Of a stretch of DNA of 64,000 nt, positions 8,680 through 18,280 are shown piece by piece. The notes under the pieces are model-generated. The model did not search any database. It saw only the letters and a list, made by a program, of their open reading frames with translations, and was not told the DNA's origin. A program made the translations under genes and the position numbers. Positions within the stretch are counted from its first letter, which is position 1. The number at the start of each line of letters is the position of its first letter. Source of the DNA: Bacteroidetes bacterium GWF2_38_335 (GTDB lineage: Bacteria; Bacteroidota; Bacteroidia; Bacteroidales; GWF2-38-335); the NCBI GenBank assembly GCA_001769535.1, contig MEOH01000027.1, positions 333,785 to 397,784 on the forward strand. The letters run 5' to 3'.

Positions 8680-9531
8680 TTAGTCTAACTTTAATAACCT
8701 ATTAAAATTTACAACTACATAAACTATATTTTCAATCTCAAATAACTTATTTATTTCATCAATTATTCCATACCCAATGGATGTATCAAAAACAATTTCA
8801 TAACTATATGGACTATTGGATTTAAAAATATAATCTATATAATTTATTTCTTTTAAATGAACTTTTAAACTATCAATTTCCATCGAATTTCTTAATGTTA
8901 TTACAGCCTGATTAGTTAATATTATTGTTTCCTTATAAGTTACTCCGACAACATTAAACAAGCCACTTTCTCGTAAATTCTTTATAGATTGACAACCAAC
9001 CCTGTCAAATATTTTATTATTCATTTTTTTTAAATAATAGTAGCAACCTGAATATCCCTGATATAATGAATCTACAATTATTAAATTGAGGCTGTCAATT
9101 AGAAATTTTTGTTTATCATTTAGTGGTTGTATGCAATCAATGATAATTAAGTCGTTTATAGGTTTGAAGGGTAATAAATCACTATACAAATACTCATAAT
9201 CTCTATTTCCTAAAACGATTGAAATATCAATAAGACTTTTATATAGGAAAAGATGAACCTTTTTGTTTTTATAATTAGGGTGATCTATAAAAAGTATACA
9301 AGAATCTGTAATTTCATTGTCAATACTGTAGGTTTTAGAAACAGAATCATAATAAACATTCCCATTATTATACTTCAAAACGGCATCATTTATTAATAAA
9401 GACTTATCTGTTTTATTGGAATAAATCCATTGATCGTAGTTTTTAACATCTATGACATAAAAAGTAACCTTTTGAGAAAAGCTGTTGTACATTAGAAAGG
9501 TTAGAAAAAATATCATTAATGGCTTTTTCAT
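8680..9531 (-). CDS. Secreted protein of unknown function
   Basis: A 283-residue protein with an N-terminal signal peptide (about 1-20, ending SFSQ). I do not recognise the family. The C-terminal part (GIIDEINKLFEIENIVYVVV) resembles the short segments before the catalytic domain in some secreted subtilases (K-L-x-E-x-x-x-I-x-Y-V), but no catalytic motif is present. It overlaps the upstream DUF1573 gene by 4 bp (ATGA), so the two form an operon. Confidence 0.65.
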   Translation of the reverse strand: MKKPLMIFFLTFLMYNSFSQKVTFYVIDVKNYDQWIYSNKTDKSLLINDAVLKYNNGNVYYDSVSKTYSIDNEITDSCILFIDHPNYKNKKVHLFLYKSLIDISIVLGNRDYEYLYSDLLPFKPINDLIIIDCIQPLNDKQKFLIDSLNLIIVDSLYQGYSGCYYYLKKMNNKIFDRVGCQSIKNLRESGLFNVVGVTYKETIILTNQAVITLRNSMEIDSLKVHLKEINYIDYIFKSNSPYSYEIVFDTSIGYGIIDEINKLFEIENIVYVVVNFNRLLKLD

Positions 9532-10010
9532 TTTTCATTTTGTTGTTTCGAACCATTTAATATTGAGCTTTCTTTATAGATGCCAGAAACATTTAAAACG
9601 ATACATGGAGTATTCACACAATTGCTTTTTACGGTCAATGCTTTTGTGAATTCTCCTTTTTTTCCTCTGGTATAAATGTAAAACCTTATTTCAGATTGCC
9701 ATCCGGGGAGCACAGGCTTGTAATCAAAATCCTCTATCAGATTGCCACCTGTGTTTTTTACTGAATAAACAATTAGAGTATCATCCCCAACATTTTTAAA
9801 AATAAATTTACCCCTATATACACTGTCGCAAGAAACTGATCCCAAATCGAGCGCAATACTTTCAAAATCTATTATCGGACCAGTTTTCTTAAAACTTGTA
9901 ACAACAGAATCACATTGTGCCAGCGTCCTTAAATGAATACAATTGGCCAACAACAATAAAAGTAAAAATTTTTCTATCGTTTTCACAACTAATTTAATCA
10001 CAAATATCAA
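9528..10010 (-). CDS. Exported DUF1573-domain protein
   Basis: A 160-residue protein with a hydrophobic signal segment (about 14-32) and one DUF1573 repeat: LDLGSVSCDSVYRGKFIFKN, then VGDDTLIVYSVKNTGG. It starts an operon with the 8680-9531 gene (4-bp overlap). Function unknown; a role as a periplasmic or surface beta-sandwich is inferred from the family. Confidence 0.75.
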   Translation of the reverse strand: MIFVIKLVVKTIEKFLLLLLLANCIHLRTLAQCDSVVTSFKKTGPIIDFESIALDLGSVSCDSVYRGKFIFKNVGDDTLIVYSVKNTGGNLIEDFDYKPVLPGWQSEIRFYIYTRGKKGEFTKALTVKSNCVNTPCIVLNVSGIYKESSILNGSKQQNEK

Positions 10011-10143
10011 ACCAAAAAAATGAACTTTAACCTTTCTTTAAACTTCAGGTTTTCTTGAATTGTTTTAATAACTACCTGTAACATTAACCAATATTACAAT
10101 AAAATAACCAAATAACAATCAAAGCATTAGGAATATTTCTCAC

Positions 10144-10231
10144 CTCCCCGTCCGCCATCCCCAAAGTTTCCCGCACCAATCCCTTTTTTTAAAATTCCAT
10201 TCCAAGCGACTTAATCAGTTTCGGAATGCTA
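10144..10231 (-). repeat. 88-bp dispersed repeat, copy 1 (3' end of a lost gene)
   Basis: This sequence recurs at 18281-18366 in the same orientation with few differences. Read on the minus strand, both copies encode S-I-P-K-L-I-K-S-L-G-(M/V)-E-F followed by a stop, with a synonymous change at one Ile codon, then a G-rich 3' flank. It is therefore probably the tail of a once complete gene plus its 3' flank. In both places it lies 30-34 bp beyond the stop of a minus-strand accessory gene (AbiEii here, the DUF4143 ATPase at copy 2). Confidence 0.7.
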
Positions 10232-10264
10232 AAAAACAAAGATTGCACTTTACCAGCAACAACA

Positions 10265-11059
10265 TCAAATGATTTTTTCAATAAGCTCGCTTTTTATAAG
10301 TTCATAAGCATTTTCCGGATCATAATCAATTCCGTGTCTTAAAAGCGCTTTAGTGTCGCCCAGAAACTCACTATCAATGATCTTCTCCTCCATGTTCAAT
10401 AAAAACTGTTTCTGTGTTGGTGGTTTGTCAACCGACCGGTTCATGTATTCTTTGTATGATTCAATTATTGCATTTGTATTCAATTCGGGCTTCCTCATCA
10501 ATGCAATATAAAGATCAAACAAATCACGCCCTTTTCTCCTTTGATACAATGCCCTTAATTTAGTTCCAAGCAATTCCTCCAAATTGTAGGTGTTTATCTC
10601 ACAACATCCTGAATGCCATGAAGATTCAAGTTTAAATGATGTTTTATGGAATCCCATTACTGTAAAATGTTCTCTAGTGTTTGTTTCAATTTTTAACCTT
10701 AACTTTTGAACCGGAGGAAACTCTGAATCAAACTTATAGAAAATCTGGTTCCCGTTTTTCTTTGGCTTAACAGAAGATTCACCAAGGAACGATAGAGCTT
10801 CCTGAATTCTTTGAATCGTTTCTTTAATTGGTTCCTTTCTAATTTGCACCAGATCTATGTCCTCAGAATATCTGGCCTGAGGGCTCAGGTAGAGTTTATG
10901 CAAAGCCGTTCCGCCACGAAATGCGAGGCTTGATGCCAGCCATTCATCAGAAAACAGATGAATCAGGGCACGACAAATTACCAAATCCTGTTCAACTTGT
11001 TCATTGCTCTTCCATGGAACTTCATGACTCCATTCTGTAATATACGCCTGTGGTATCAT
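10265..11059 (-). CDS. abiEii: AbiEii/AbiGii-type nucleotidyltransferase toxin (type IV toxin-antitoxin)
   Basis: A 264-residue protein with the AbiEii nucleotidyltransferase motifs: FRGGTALHKLYLS at about 47-59 and RYSEDIDLV at about 63-71, the latter carrying the D-x-D metal ligands of the polymerase-beta superfold, and a later K-L-R-A-L-Y-Q-R-R-K-G-R-D-L-F-D-L-Y motif. Known AbiE systems give phage abortive infection; the toxin modifies nucleic-acid targets and the antitoxin acts as a repressor. It is translated right after AbiEi (4-bp overlap). The conserved residues look intact, so activity is likely. Confidence 0.92.
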   Translation of the reverse strand: MIPQAYITEWSHEVPWKSNEQVEQDLVICRALIHLFSDEWLASSLAFRGGTALHKLYLSPQARYSEDIDLVQIRKEPIKETIQRIQEALSFLGESSVKPKKNGNQIFYKFDSEFPPVQKLRLKIETNTREHFTVMGFHKTSFKLESSWHSGCCEINTYNLEELLGTKLRALYQRRKGRDLFDLYIALMRKPELNTNAIIESYKEYMNRSVDKPPTQKQFLLNMEEKIIDSEFLGDTKALLRHGIDYDPENAYELIKSELIEKII

Positions 11060-11862
11060 TCGTCAATTTCAATCTTTAAGTTTTCAATTATGTTCCATCT
11101 GTTTTTTGAAGAAAACCCCTTTACCTCTTTACTTGGTTTCAGGGGTATTCTGTACATTTTATTTTCGCCCACCTGCAAAAAAAGCGCATCCGATAACTCC
11201 CTGTTCTCACACGCATACTCAAGGATATAACCAAGCCTTTGCAATGTTCTTCCCTGAACATGGGAAATCAGATTTTTGCAAAAATGCTCTGGTCTTAGTT
11301 CATCCACTAATTCAGATATAATGGTTGCAGCCCTGTTTATTCCACCTGTTTTATCTTCATACTGAATTAAATCTGCCGCTGTCAATGCGGGATTGGAAAT
11401 ATTTATATATCCCGTTTCAGTCTTTTTCTTTTCAATTAATTCAGTGGGTAATTTATTTATACTTAAATAATTAAGCTTTACTCCGTTTTTAATTGTACTT
11501 TTTATTCTAGGATAATCTGTAACCACAAAAAATTCCTGTGGCTGCTGATGCGCTGCCCCGTGATAGGCCGCCGCTGTTAATAGGCCAACATAATAATCTC
11601 TTTTTAAATATTTCATTAGATTGTCAATAAACAAAGCAGGAGGAAGAATTCTCATTACTGAATATTGTGGAGGGATGATTATATAATACCCTTTATATAT
11701 TGATTTGATTTTACCCTTTTCTGACAATCTTTGCAATGATCTTTTAATTGCCACGGGAGTGTAATCTATCAAATCTACTCGAAGTTTATCTACTGAAAAA
11801 GATAATTTTCCTTTTGATTGGAGCAATTCAATCCATGTGGCAATTTTCATTTCATTTTTCAT
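11056..11862 (-). CDS. abiEi: AbiEi-family antitoxin/transcriptional repressor
   Basis: A 268-residue protein with an N-terminal winged helix (IATWIELLQSKGKLSFSVDK, AIKRSLQRLSEKGKIKSIYK) and the AbiEi body (YYVGLLTAAAYHGAAHQQPQ, FFVVTDYPR, ISNPALTAADLIQYE). AbiEi antitoxins block the toxin without stable binding and repress the operon by binding inverted repeats at the promoter. A promoter with flanking CCTTTTT/AAAAAGG repeats lies just upstream (11882-11920). The gene overlaps abiEii by 4 bp, so the module is complete. Confidence 0.92.
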   Translation of the reverse strand: MKNEMKIATWIELLQSKGKLSFSVDKLRVDLIDYTPVAIKRSLQRLSEKGKIKSIYKGYYIIIPPQYSVMRILPPALFIDNLMKYLKRDYYVGLLTAAAYHGAAHQQPQEFFVVTDYPRIKSTIKNGVKLNYLSINKLPTELIEKKKTETGYINISNPALTAADLIQYEDKTGGINRAATIISELVDELRPEHFCKNLISHVQGRTLQRLGYILEYACENRELSDALFLQVGENKMYRIPLKPSKEVKGFSSKNRWNIIENLKIEIDE

Positions 11863-11881
11863 TTCAAGATGTTTTATGAGA

Positions 11882-11920
11882 CAAACGTACCTTTTTTAGG
11901 TTCTTTTAGCAACAAAAAGG
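11882..11920 (-). promoter_or_regulatory. Promoter and inverted repeat upstream of the AbiE operon
   Basis: On the minus strand, TACGTTTG (11889-11882) matches the Bacteroidota -7 box and TTG (11912-11910) lies exactly 20 bp upstream. The inverted pair CCTTTTT (11890-11896) and AAAAAGG (11914-11920) brackets the spacer and is a plausible AbiEi operator. Confidence 0.65.
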
Positions 11921-12012
11921 ACTATTATTTTTCATATACTTGTCAGGATGAATTTAATTAAAGTTTTAAACAACGATAGATGTATGTAAATTTGTATGCA
12001 AATCCTAAAAAC

Positions 12013-12064
12013 AAAAAAGCCCCTCATTTCTGAAAGGCTTAATTTTACTAGTGGTCCCACTCGG
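12013..12064 (-). repeat. 52-bp repeat with tRNA-Met 3' end and terminator, copy 1
   Basis: This stretch is identical over 52 bp to 19981-20032. On the minus strand it reads as the acceptor end of a tRNA (C-C-G-A-G then T-G-G-G-A-C-C-A) followed by the tRNA's rho-independent terminator (stem A-A-G-C-C / G-G-C-T-T and T-run). Only the tRNA end is present, so it is not a functional tRNA. It looks like an attachment-site scar. To its left, TTTGTATGCAAAT resembles the paired TATGCAAAT repeats upstream of the integrase at 20230. Confidence 0.75.
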
Positions 12065-12122
12065 AGCACCAATATTTTTGCAAAATCCTGTATTTCAAAG
12101 AATTGGGTGAGCAAATTTTTTA

Positions 12123-12145
12123 CTGGCCACCGAATTGGCCACCAG
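12123..12145. repeat. GGCCACC-type repeat, possible IS21-family end remnant (copy 1)
   Basis: The core GGCCACCGAATTGGCCACC is shared with 19723-19742, just inside the other 52-bp repeat. Paired GGCCAC units resemble the transposase-binding repeats at the ends of IS21-family elements, but no istA/istB gene is nearby. The assignment is tentative. Confidence 0.35.
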
Positions 12146-12319
12146 TTTTATTTTTTGCTATTTTACACTACAAATTTAATACATTTTAATGTGATTTGCT
12201 ATATTTTGACATGAAAATTTCTCAACCACCCTGTTTTATTGCCCTGATAATCAATAAATAAAATTTTAAAACTTCATTTATATTCCGTAAATTGCATTTG
12301 ATAATCAGTACTTGTTTCC

Positions 12320-12496
12320 ATGGAAAAAACAGTAAAAACACTTTCGCAGATTGCTTCGGAATACGGAATCCACATCAACACCCTTCGCCGGTGGATTAAA
12401 CCCATAAAAAACGATCTAAAACTGAATAACCGGAAACTTTTGTTGCCTTGGCAGGTTGATAAAATCTATTTCTTTTTAAACGAAAACAATAATTGA
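12320..12496 (+). CDS. Small helix-turn-helix protein, copy 2
   Basis: A 58-residue protein starting at ATG 12320 and centred on KTLSQIASEYGIHINTLRRW. It is a close paralogue of the ORF at 7601-7774; the DNA is nearly identical over about 140 bp, and the differences are mostly at third codon positions, which suggests both were under coding selection. It lies tail to tail with the Kelch/T9SS gene, only 2 bp between stops. A DNA-binding role is likely; the target is unknown. Confidence 0.6.
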   Translation: MEKTVKTLSQIASEYGIHINTLRRWIKPIKNDLKLNNRKLLLPWQVDKIYFFLNENNN

Positions 12497-12498
12497 TT

Positions 12499-14694
12499 TT
12501 ATTCTATAATTATTTTACCTGAAGCAATTAACCTATTTCCTTCAGACAATCTGATCAAATATATTCCGTCAACTAAATTATCCCTGTTTAATTTGATGTC
12601 TTTTCCTGAAACAGCTTCTAATTTTCTAACTTGAGTTCCAACTGAATTATAAATAACGAGTGTTGCTCCTTCTGTGTTATCCTTCAATTTAATTACTGTC
12701 TCATTTGAGAAAGGGTTCGGGAAAATCTCAAGATTTCCCGGTTTTTCTAACTCCGTAAAACTACTTGTAGCATAATTGTAGATATTGGATAATGAAGTAT
12801 TGTAATCACCTGGAGTCTTATACTCCGGGGTACAGTTAATTGACCAGATAGTTTTAACCCTCCAGGATGAAGTGCTTAAATAAACTGAATAATCTGGGTC
12901 TATAATAAAATTTTGTGTGCCAGCTACACTGCCTACTTCATGCCAGTTTCCATTGCTCAAATCATCACGCATTAAAACATAACTTGAAACCGGATTTTCA
13001 CCACCTTCAATTTCATATTTTTGCAACAAAGTAAATACGCCAGCATCGTCATATAAGAACAAAGTATTATGATATGCACTAAGCGGACTATATACGCCAT
13101 ATGAGTCTATACACTGCATTTTATAGCGATAAGTTCCAGAATTGGGGTCTCCTGTATTTGGAAAATATAATGTCCTGACTGTATCAATATACTGGCTGAG
13201 TGAATCGTAAGGAACTTTCCCAATTGGCTGATAAACATCAGTGGATGTTTCCCTTAAAATGACAAATGTATCAACTGCTGGAGTAAGTGATTTATCCCAA
13301 ACTACTATATTGTTTTCTGATAATGAATCTACAGTAACCAAACAAACCGGTACTGCCTGATAATTTGGGTTTCCGTTATAATCAAAAGATGCAGAACTGG
13401 TACAACCATCCAAATTGGTTACTTCTACCGAATAAGCACCAATCAATGTTGCAACCAAATCCTGACCATTTGCACCGACGATAATCTCCCCTTCAAAAAA
13501 CCATTGATTACCTTCCGCGGCACTTGAAGTCAGGAGTGAATCAAATTGTGTTATTTCCGGAACAGCAGGAGCAGGAAAAACGGTTATTTCAACCGGCTCA
13601 GAAGTGGCTACTCCGCATGAATCTGTAATTATTACAGCGTACATGCCCGAATTTGTAACAGTGATGCTTTGTGTAGTTTCGCTGTTCCACCACATATAAC
13701 TAACCCCTTCGCTTGCAGTTAAAACAACAGAACCTCCTTCACAAAATTCAGTTGGCCCATCAATAGTTATGGTTGCCACAGAATAATCAGAACAAGGAGT
13801 GTATCTCCAAAAATCAGCCCTTCTGCCTGAACCATTTTGTCCGGTGCCAATATAACCATAATCACCAATTGAAAACCCAACCGCTCTGTTTCTTGATATC
13901 TCAAGATCTGCTATCATTAACCAAATATTTGAGGCCTGCTCGTATTTTCCAAAATTGCTTCCCGAAAAAGTATGGACAAACCCTGTCGATCCAATTGAGA
14001 AACTCGATGCATAAGAAGCAGAGGGGGCCACAACATCTGCCTTTTGAGTCCATGTATTTAAAACCGGATTATATTCCCAAAAATCATTTAGAACACCTGT
14101 GCTTCCTATACCACCACCAATATAACCCTTTTCATTAATAGAAAACGCAAAAGCTCCATATCTTGCAAGTGCCGGCAAACTTGTTATTGTACTCCATGTG
14201 TTTAATGCAGGATCATATTCCCAAAAATCATTTTTAGATGTTCCGTTAGTTCCTGCACCAATGTATCCATTTCCATTAGCAGAAAAACCAACTGCTCCAT
14301 AACGCGCCCCGCCACTAAAATCTGCCTTTTGAGTCCAAGTGTCAGTTAATGGGTCATATTCCCAGAAATCTGTATAAAAATTACCACTCCAGTCCATTCC
14401 TGTTCCAATATATCCTTTATCTCCAATAGAAAAAGCAACAGCAGATTCCCTCGGATTACCCGGAAATGATGTTTTCTGAGTCCAATTATTGGTTAAAGTA
14501 TCATACTCCCACAAATCATTTGTAACCTCAGTATTACTTCCTCCAGTTAAAATATAACCTTTTGGTCCTATAGAAAAACCAACAGCAGAAGCCCTTGGCC
14601 CACCGCCGAAATCACTCATCTGTTCCCAAATATTAGTTTGTGAAAATGCCCCTTGTGCAAAAACGACAAGTAATAAAACAAGTATAGCTTTCAT
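12499..14694 (-). CDS. Kelch-repeat secreted protein with T9SS type A sorting domain
   Basis: A 731-residue secreted protein: signal peptide (about 1-18), then about six Kelch-like units of about 48 residues (repeated W-x-Y-D/N-x-x-x-x-x-W-x-x-K and G-F-S-I-G-x-x-G-Y-I-G-x-G) forming a predicted beta-propeller to about residue 300. Ig/PKD-like segments with SCG/SEP turns and an extended domain follow, ending in a Por secretion tail (LEIFPNPFSNETVIKL, then DGIYLIRL at the end). The tail predicts export by the type IX system and surface attachment or release. The ligand is unknown. Confidence 0.88.
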   Translation of the reverse strand: MKAILVLLLVVFAQGAFSQTNIWEQMSDFGGGPRASAVGFSIGPKGYILTGGSNTEVTNDLWEYDTLTNNWTQKTSFPGNPRESAVAFSIGDKGYIGTGMDWSGNFYTDFWEYDPLTDTWTQKADFSGGARYGAVGFSANGNGYIGAGTNGTSKNDFWEYDPALNTWSTITSLPALARYGAFAFSINEKGYIGGGIGSTGVLNDFWEYNPVLNTWTQKADVVAPSASYASSFSIGSTGFVHTFSGSNFGKYEQASNIWLMIADLEISRNRAVGFSIGDYGYIGTGQNGSGRRADFWRYTPCSDYSVATITIDGPTEFCEGGSVVLTASEGVSYMWWNSETTQSITVTNSGMYAVIITDSCGVATSEPVEITVFPAPAVPEITQFDSLLTSSAAEGNQWFFEGEIIVGANGQDLVATLIGAYSVEVTNLDGCTSSASFDYNGNPNYQAVPVCLVTVDSLSENNIVVWDKSLTPAVDTFVILRETSTDVYQPIGKVPYDSLSQYIDTVRTLYFPNTGDPNSGTYRYKMQCIDSYGVYSPLSAYHNTLFLYDDAGVFTLLQKYEIEGGENPVSSYVLMRDDLSNGNWHEVGSVAGTQNFIIDPDYSVYLSTSSWRVKTIWSINCTPEYKTPGDYNTSLSNIYNYATSSFTELEKPGNLEIFPNPFSNETVIKLKDNTEGATLVIYNSVGTQVRKLEAVSGKDIKLNRDNLVDGIYLIRLSEGNRLIASGKIIIE

Positions 14695-14869
14695 GATCGA
14701 TTGTATTTATTTGTACTGATAATCAAAGTAAAAGTATTAAATAAATCTCATACATTTTTTCTGAATGTATAAGTGCCATGTTTTTATGTATATCTGTATT
14801 AGATAATGTAATTATTTTCCGACAGGAATTCCGTTGGTATAAAATATACCGACTGTCATAGTCTGGCAT

Positions 14870-15385
14870 TTATTCATCTTTCGAAAAGCTTAAAACTGTC
14901 TCACTATGTTTTGCAAAATGTATATAAAAGTCAGTGTCTTTTTTTAAGTCATCATATATATCTTTGTCCACTTCGTATTTTTTGTCAGCTGTAAAAATTA
15001 AATATTTTTTTGTTTCTCTCATTTTTTGTCCCCACAATTTCGGAAATAACCATCCTAATATTGGAATATACAAGGCTCCGCTGCCTGCTTCATATGATTT
15101 TTCCTCATTTTTTTCCTCAACTTTTCTTTTAAGAATTTCTTTAATATTGACTTTTAAGTCTCGATTTACTTTTAAATTTATCCTATTGCAAATTAAATAT
15201 GCTAAAAAAAATACTCCAAGGTCAATAATTCCAATCATTAAATATTCTTGTTCTGACTTGTTCCAAACAAAGTAACACAGGTTTAAAAGTCCTCCAAAAC
15301 TCAATATAAGTCCTGCAAACACAAAACCAATGCGTTTTTCATCTTTTAAAACTTTTCGGTCTTTTTCTGTTAGTTCTCTAGTCAT
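14870..15385 (-). CDS. Small membrane protein of unknown function
   Basis: A 171-residue protein with two adjacent transmembrane helices (about 20-40, GFVFAGLILSFGGLLNLCYF, and about 48-68, MIGIIDLGVFFLAYLICN). A charged helical region (EILKRKVEEKNEEKS) and a soluble C-terminal part follow. I do not recognise the family. It lies just downstream of the LytTR response regulator gene on the same strand and may be part of that operon or a target of it. Confidence 0.6.
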   Translation of the reverse strand: MTRELTEKDRKVLKDEKRIGFVFAGLILSFGGLLNLCYFVWNKSEQEYLMIGIIDLGVFFLAYLICNRINLKVNRDLKVNIKEILKRKVEEKNEEKSYEAGSGALYIPILGWLFPKLWGQKMRETKKYLIFTADKKYEVDKDIYDDLKKDTDFYIHFAKHSETVLSFSKDE

Positions 15386-15407
15386 TTCTCTGTCTTTTTA
15401 TATTTAA

Positions 15408-16166
15408 CTACAGCTTACTGATTACATTAAGAAGATCTTTATATTTTCTTGTAGATACCGGTATTTCAGACCCATCCTTCATAATAATATATCCACCCTC
15501 TTTTTTGTCAACTCTTACCAGATACTTCAGATTTACCAAATGCGAATTATGAACCCTGAAAAACCCTGATTCAGACAAAATATCGTCATATTCTTTAAGC
15601 TGTTTTGATGCTAAAATTGGATTGTTGTCTACCAAATAAAAACGTGTATAATTACCATCTGCTTCACATCTGATAATATCCTCGTTTTTTATCACGTGAA
15701 TTTTATCCCTGCTGTTAATTACAATGGTACTTTTTACTTCATGCTTATTTTCAAAATTACTTAATAATGTGGATAGCTTTGAATTGTAATCTTCATTGTT
15801 AATTTGTTGTCTGGCCCTGTTTAATGCATCAACCAATTCATTTGGAATAATCGGCTTTAACAGGTAATCAATCGCACTGTATTTAAATGCCTGAATAGCA
15901 AAATTATTAAAAGCAGTGACAAAGATTACCTTGAAAGGTAATGGCTTATAGTGTCTTAAGAGATCAAACCCTGATTCTCCGGGCATTTTAATATCAAGCA
16001 AGACAACCTCAGGTTTTAATTCATTAACTGAAACAATAGCTGTTTGTACATTATTTGCTTCCCCAATAATTTCAGCTTCTGGATAATGATACTCAATTAC
16101 TTTTTTAATTGTATCCCTGATTCTCTTTTCATCATCAACAATTAGTATTTTTAATTTTTTCATCAC
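15408..16166 (-). CDS. LytTR-family response regulator
   Basis: A 252-residue regulator. The receiver domain (about 5-120) has DD at 11-12 and phospho-acceptor Asp58 (VVLLDIKMPG); the Lys motif is LLKPI. A LytTR DNA-binding domain spans about 148-250 (IVINSRDKIHVIKNEDII, FFRVHNSHLVNLKYL, GSEIPVSTRKYKDLL). It lies 11 bp after the sensor kinase gene, its cognate partner. LytTR regulators bind short direct repeats; I did not find a convincing target in the neighbouring promoters. Confidence 0.93.
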   Translation of the reverse strand: MMKKLKILIVDDEKRIRDTIKKVIEYHYPEAEIIGEANNVQTAIVSVNELKPEVVLLDIKMPGESGFDLLRHYKPLPFKVIFVTAFNNFAIQAFKYSAIDYLLKPIIPNELVDALNRARQQINNEDYNSKLSTLLSNFENKHEVKSTIVINSRDKIHVIKNEDIIRCEADGNYTRFYLVDNNPILASKQLKEYDDILSESGFFRVHNSHLVNLKYLVRVDKKEGGYIIMKDGSEIPVSTRKYKDLLNVISKL

Positions 16167-16177
16167 AACAATTTCTT

Positions 16178-18142
16178 TTAAACAATAGGTATAGAAAATA
16201 TTACATGCGTTCCATGTTTGTTTTCTGAATTGTCCAATAAATCATTTACAACAAAAGTTGTTTTTTTCTTTCTCGATTTATTTAAAAGAAAAATTCTCTC
16301 TTTTGTTATTTGCATAGCCAATGGTTTAGAATTTTTCTTCTTTTCTTCTTTTTTAATTGAACTGTTAATTCCAACGCCATTGTCTTTAATTTCGAAAATA
16401 ATGTTATCTTTTTTTCTTGAAAAACTAATCTCTATTTTTCCGAATTTTTCACCTCCCTTAAACCCGTGCTCAATTGCATTTTCAATAAAAGGCTGTGCCA
16501 GCATCGGCGGGAAATTTGTTTGATCGGTTTTCAAATTATCCTCAATGGTTATTGTATATTCCAAATTATCGTTTAACCTGAGCTTTTCCAAAGCCAAATA
16601 ACATTCCAAAGTTTCAATCTCTTTATCCAGAGTAATAAATTCAGATTCCGAATTTTCAAGAATATTTCGGATTAACCTTGAAAACTTCGTTAAATATTCT
16701 CCTGCTTCCTTTGGTTGATGTTCGTATATGAAACTCTCAATATTTGCTAATGAATTAAACAAAAAATGAGGGTTCATTTGCAATCTCAACAACTTTTGTT
16801 TAAAAACAGATGTTATTTTATGTGCCTTAAGTCTATTGAGATAAAACAAGATCAATAAAAAGAAAAATAGAAAAACTATTATAATTCCCAAACCAATTTT
16901 AATGTAATAATTCTTTTCCAGAATTTGATTTTGTAAGTCATTCTGTTTTTCCAGCTCAATGTTTCTGTCTTCTTTTTTTTCAACTTCATATTTTATTTTT
17001 AATTCTGAAACAGCTTTATATTTTTCTTCATTATAGACACTGTCCTTCTTTACAGTATACATTTCATAATATTCCAGTGCTTTTGAAAAATCTTTCTTTT
17101 CCTTGTACAGTTTACTTAATCTCTGATAGTTACTATATATTTCATTTGTCAACCCCCTTTCCCTGGCTTTTACAAGAGCTTTTATCAAGTATTTTTCAGC
17201 AATGTCATATTTTTTTTCATTAATATAAATTGCCCCAATATTCCCGTTAATTGATGTCATATAGTGATCACTGCCCAGATTCTCGGTTATTGATAGTGCT
17301 TCCTCGAAATATTTTAACGCCTCCTTTTTCTTTTCTTTACTTTTTTTAAAATCACCTTGTTTTTCTTCAATATCACCTTGTTTCATATACACATAACCAA
17401 TATTTGCAGAAGCAATTGCATAATGGTTCATGTCATTGAAATTCTTATAAATTTCTCTTGCTATGGATAATGAACTGAGCGCTTTTTGAAAGTTTCCTTT
17501 ATCAGAATACAAATTCCCAATATTTGTTTGGTTGTTAGCAATCATCAAGGAATCTTTATCAATTTCAGATATTTTTAAAGATTTTTTATAATATAACATT
17601 GCATTTTCGTAATCATCCTCATCTTCATAAATTGCAGCTATATTGCACAAGTTTCTCATTATTAACTGCCTGTATTTTAATTTTTCAGCCAATTTTAATG
17701 AATATATATAATATTCCATAGCTTTTTTATTATCGCCTAATTCACTGTAGTATATTCCTATTTCACCCATTGAACTACAAATTCCCAGTTTATAGTCCAG
17801 CATTTTCCATTTTTTTAATTCTTTCAACTTGTATTCCAGTCCCATTTTGTAATTCCCTAAGCTGAAATTGGCATGGGCAATTCTAAAATATGAGGATGCC
17901 ATTCCTTTTTGCCATTTTATTTTTTTGGACAATTCCAATGCTTTTTTTGCATATTCCAGGGATTTTTCAAAATCAATGAGACAATAGTCTTCAGAAATAA
18001 AAATCAAATGTCTTACCTTAATCGTGTCTTCTTTGTCATTTGGAAGAACCTTTAGTAAACTGTCCAACTCTTGCAATGATTGAGTAAATCCAAAATGAAA
18101 AGTTAATGACAATACTAAAATTAAAATGCACTTTGTCTTCAT
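16178..18142 (-). CDS. TPR-containing LytS-type sensor histidine kinase
   Basis: A 654-residue kinase. A signal peptide (about 1-20) is followed by several tetratricopeptide repeats (about 60-380; e.g. NIGNLYSDKGNFQKALSSL), a short coiled coil and one transmembrane helix (about 413-435). The His_kinase domain has MNPHFLFNSL with the acceptor His at about 459, and the ATPase domain shows NAIEHGF and DNGVGI. The periplasmic TPR domain suggests sensing of a protein or peptide. The LytTR regulator follows after 11 bp. This two-component layout is common in Bacteroidota. Confidence 0.93.
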   Translation of the reverse strand: MKTKCILILVLSLTFHFGFTQSLQELDSLLKVLPNDKEDTIKVRHLIFISEDYCLIDFEKSLEYAKKALELSKKIKWQKGMASSYFRIAHANFSLGNYKMGLEYKLKELKKWKMLDYKLGICSSMGEIGIYYSELGDNKKAMEYYIYSLKLAEKLKYRQLIMRNLCNIAAIYEDEDDYENAMLYYKKSLKISEIDKDSLMIANNQTNIGNLYSDKGNFQKALSSLSIAREIYKNFNDMNHYAIASANIGYVYMKQGDIEEKQGDFKKSKEKKKEALKYFEEALSITENLGSDHYMTSINGNIGAIYINEKKYDIAEKYLIKALVKARERGLTNEIYSNYQRLSKLYKEKKDFSKALEYYEMYTVKKDSVYNEEKYKAVSELKIKYEVEKKEDRNIELEKQNDLQNQILEKNYYIKIGLGIIIVFLFFFLLILFYLNRLKAHKITSVFKQKLLRLQMNPHFLFNSLANIESFIYEHQPKEAGEYLTKFSRLIRNILENSESEFITLDKEIETLECYLALEKLRLNDNLEYTITIEDNLKTDQTNFPPMLAQPFIENAIEHGFKGGEKFGKIEISFSRKKDNIIFEIKDNGVGINSSIKKEEKKKNSKPLAMQITKERIFLLNKSRKKKTTFVVNDLLDNSENKHGTHVIFSIPIV

Positions 18143-18280
18143 TGATTTTCTTTATTATCAATGCAATTTAATTAAGATTTTCTTATTTTATCTAACATTT
18201 ATCATACAAAGTCAAAATAATTGTATATGTGCTTGTTTTGATTGTATATGTGCAATGATTCAATGTGTTGTTCCAACTCC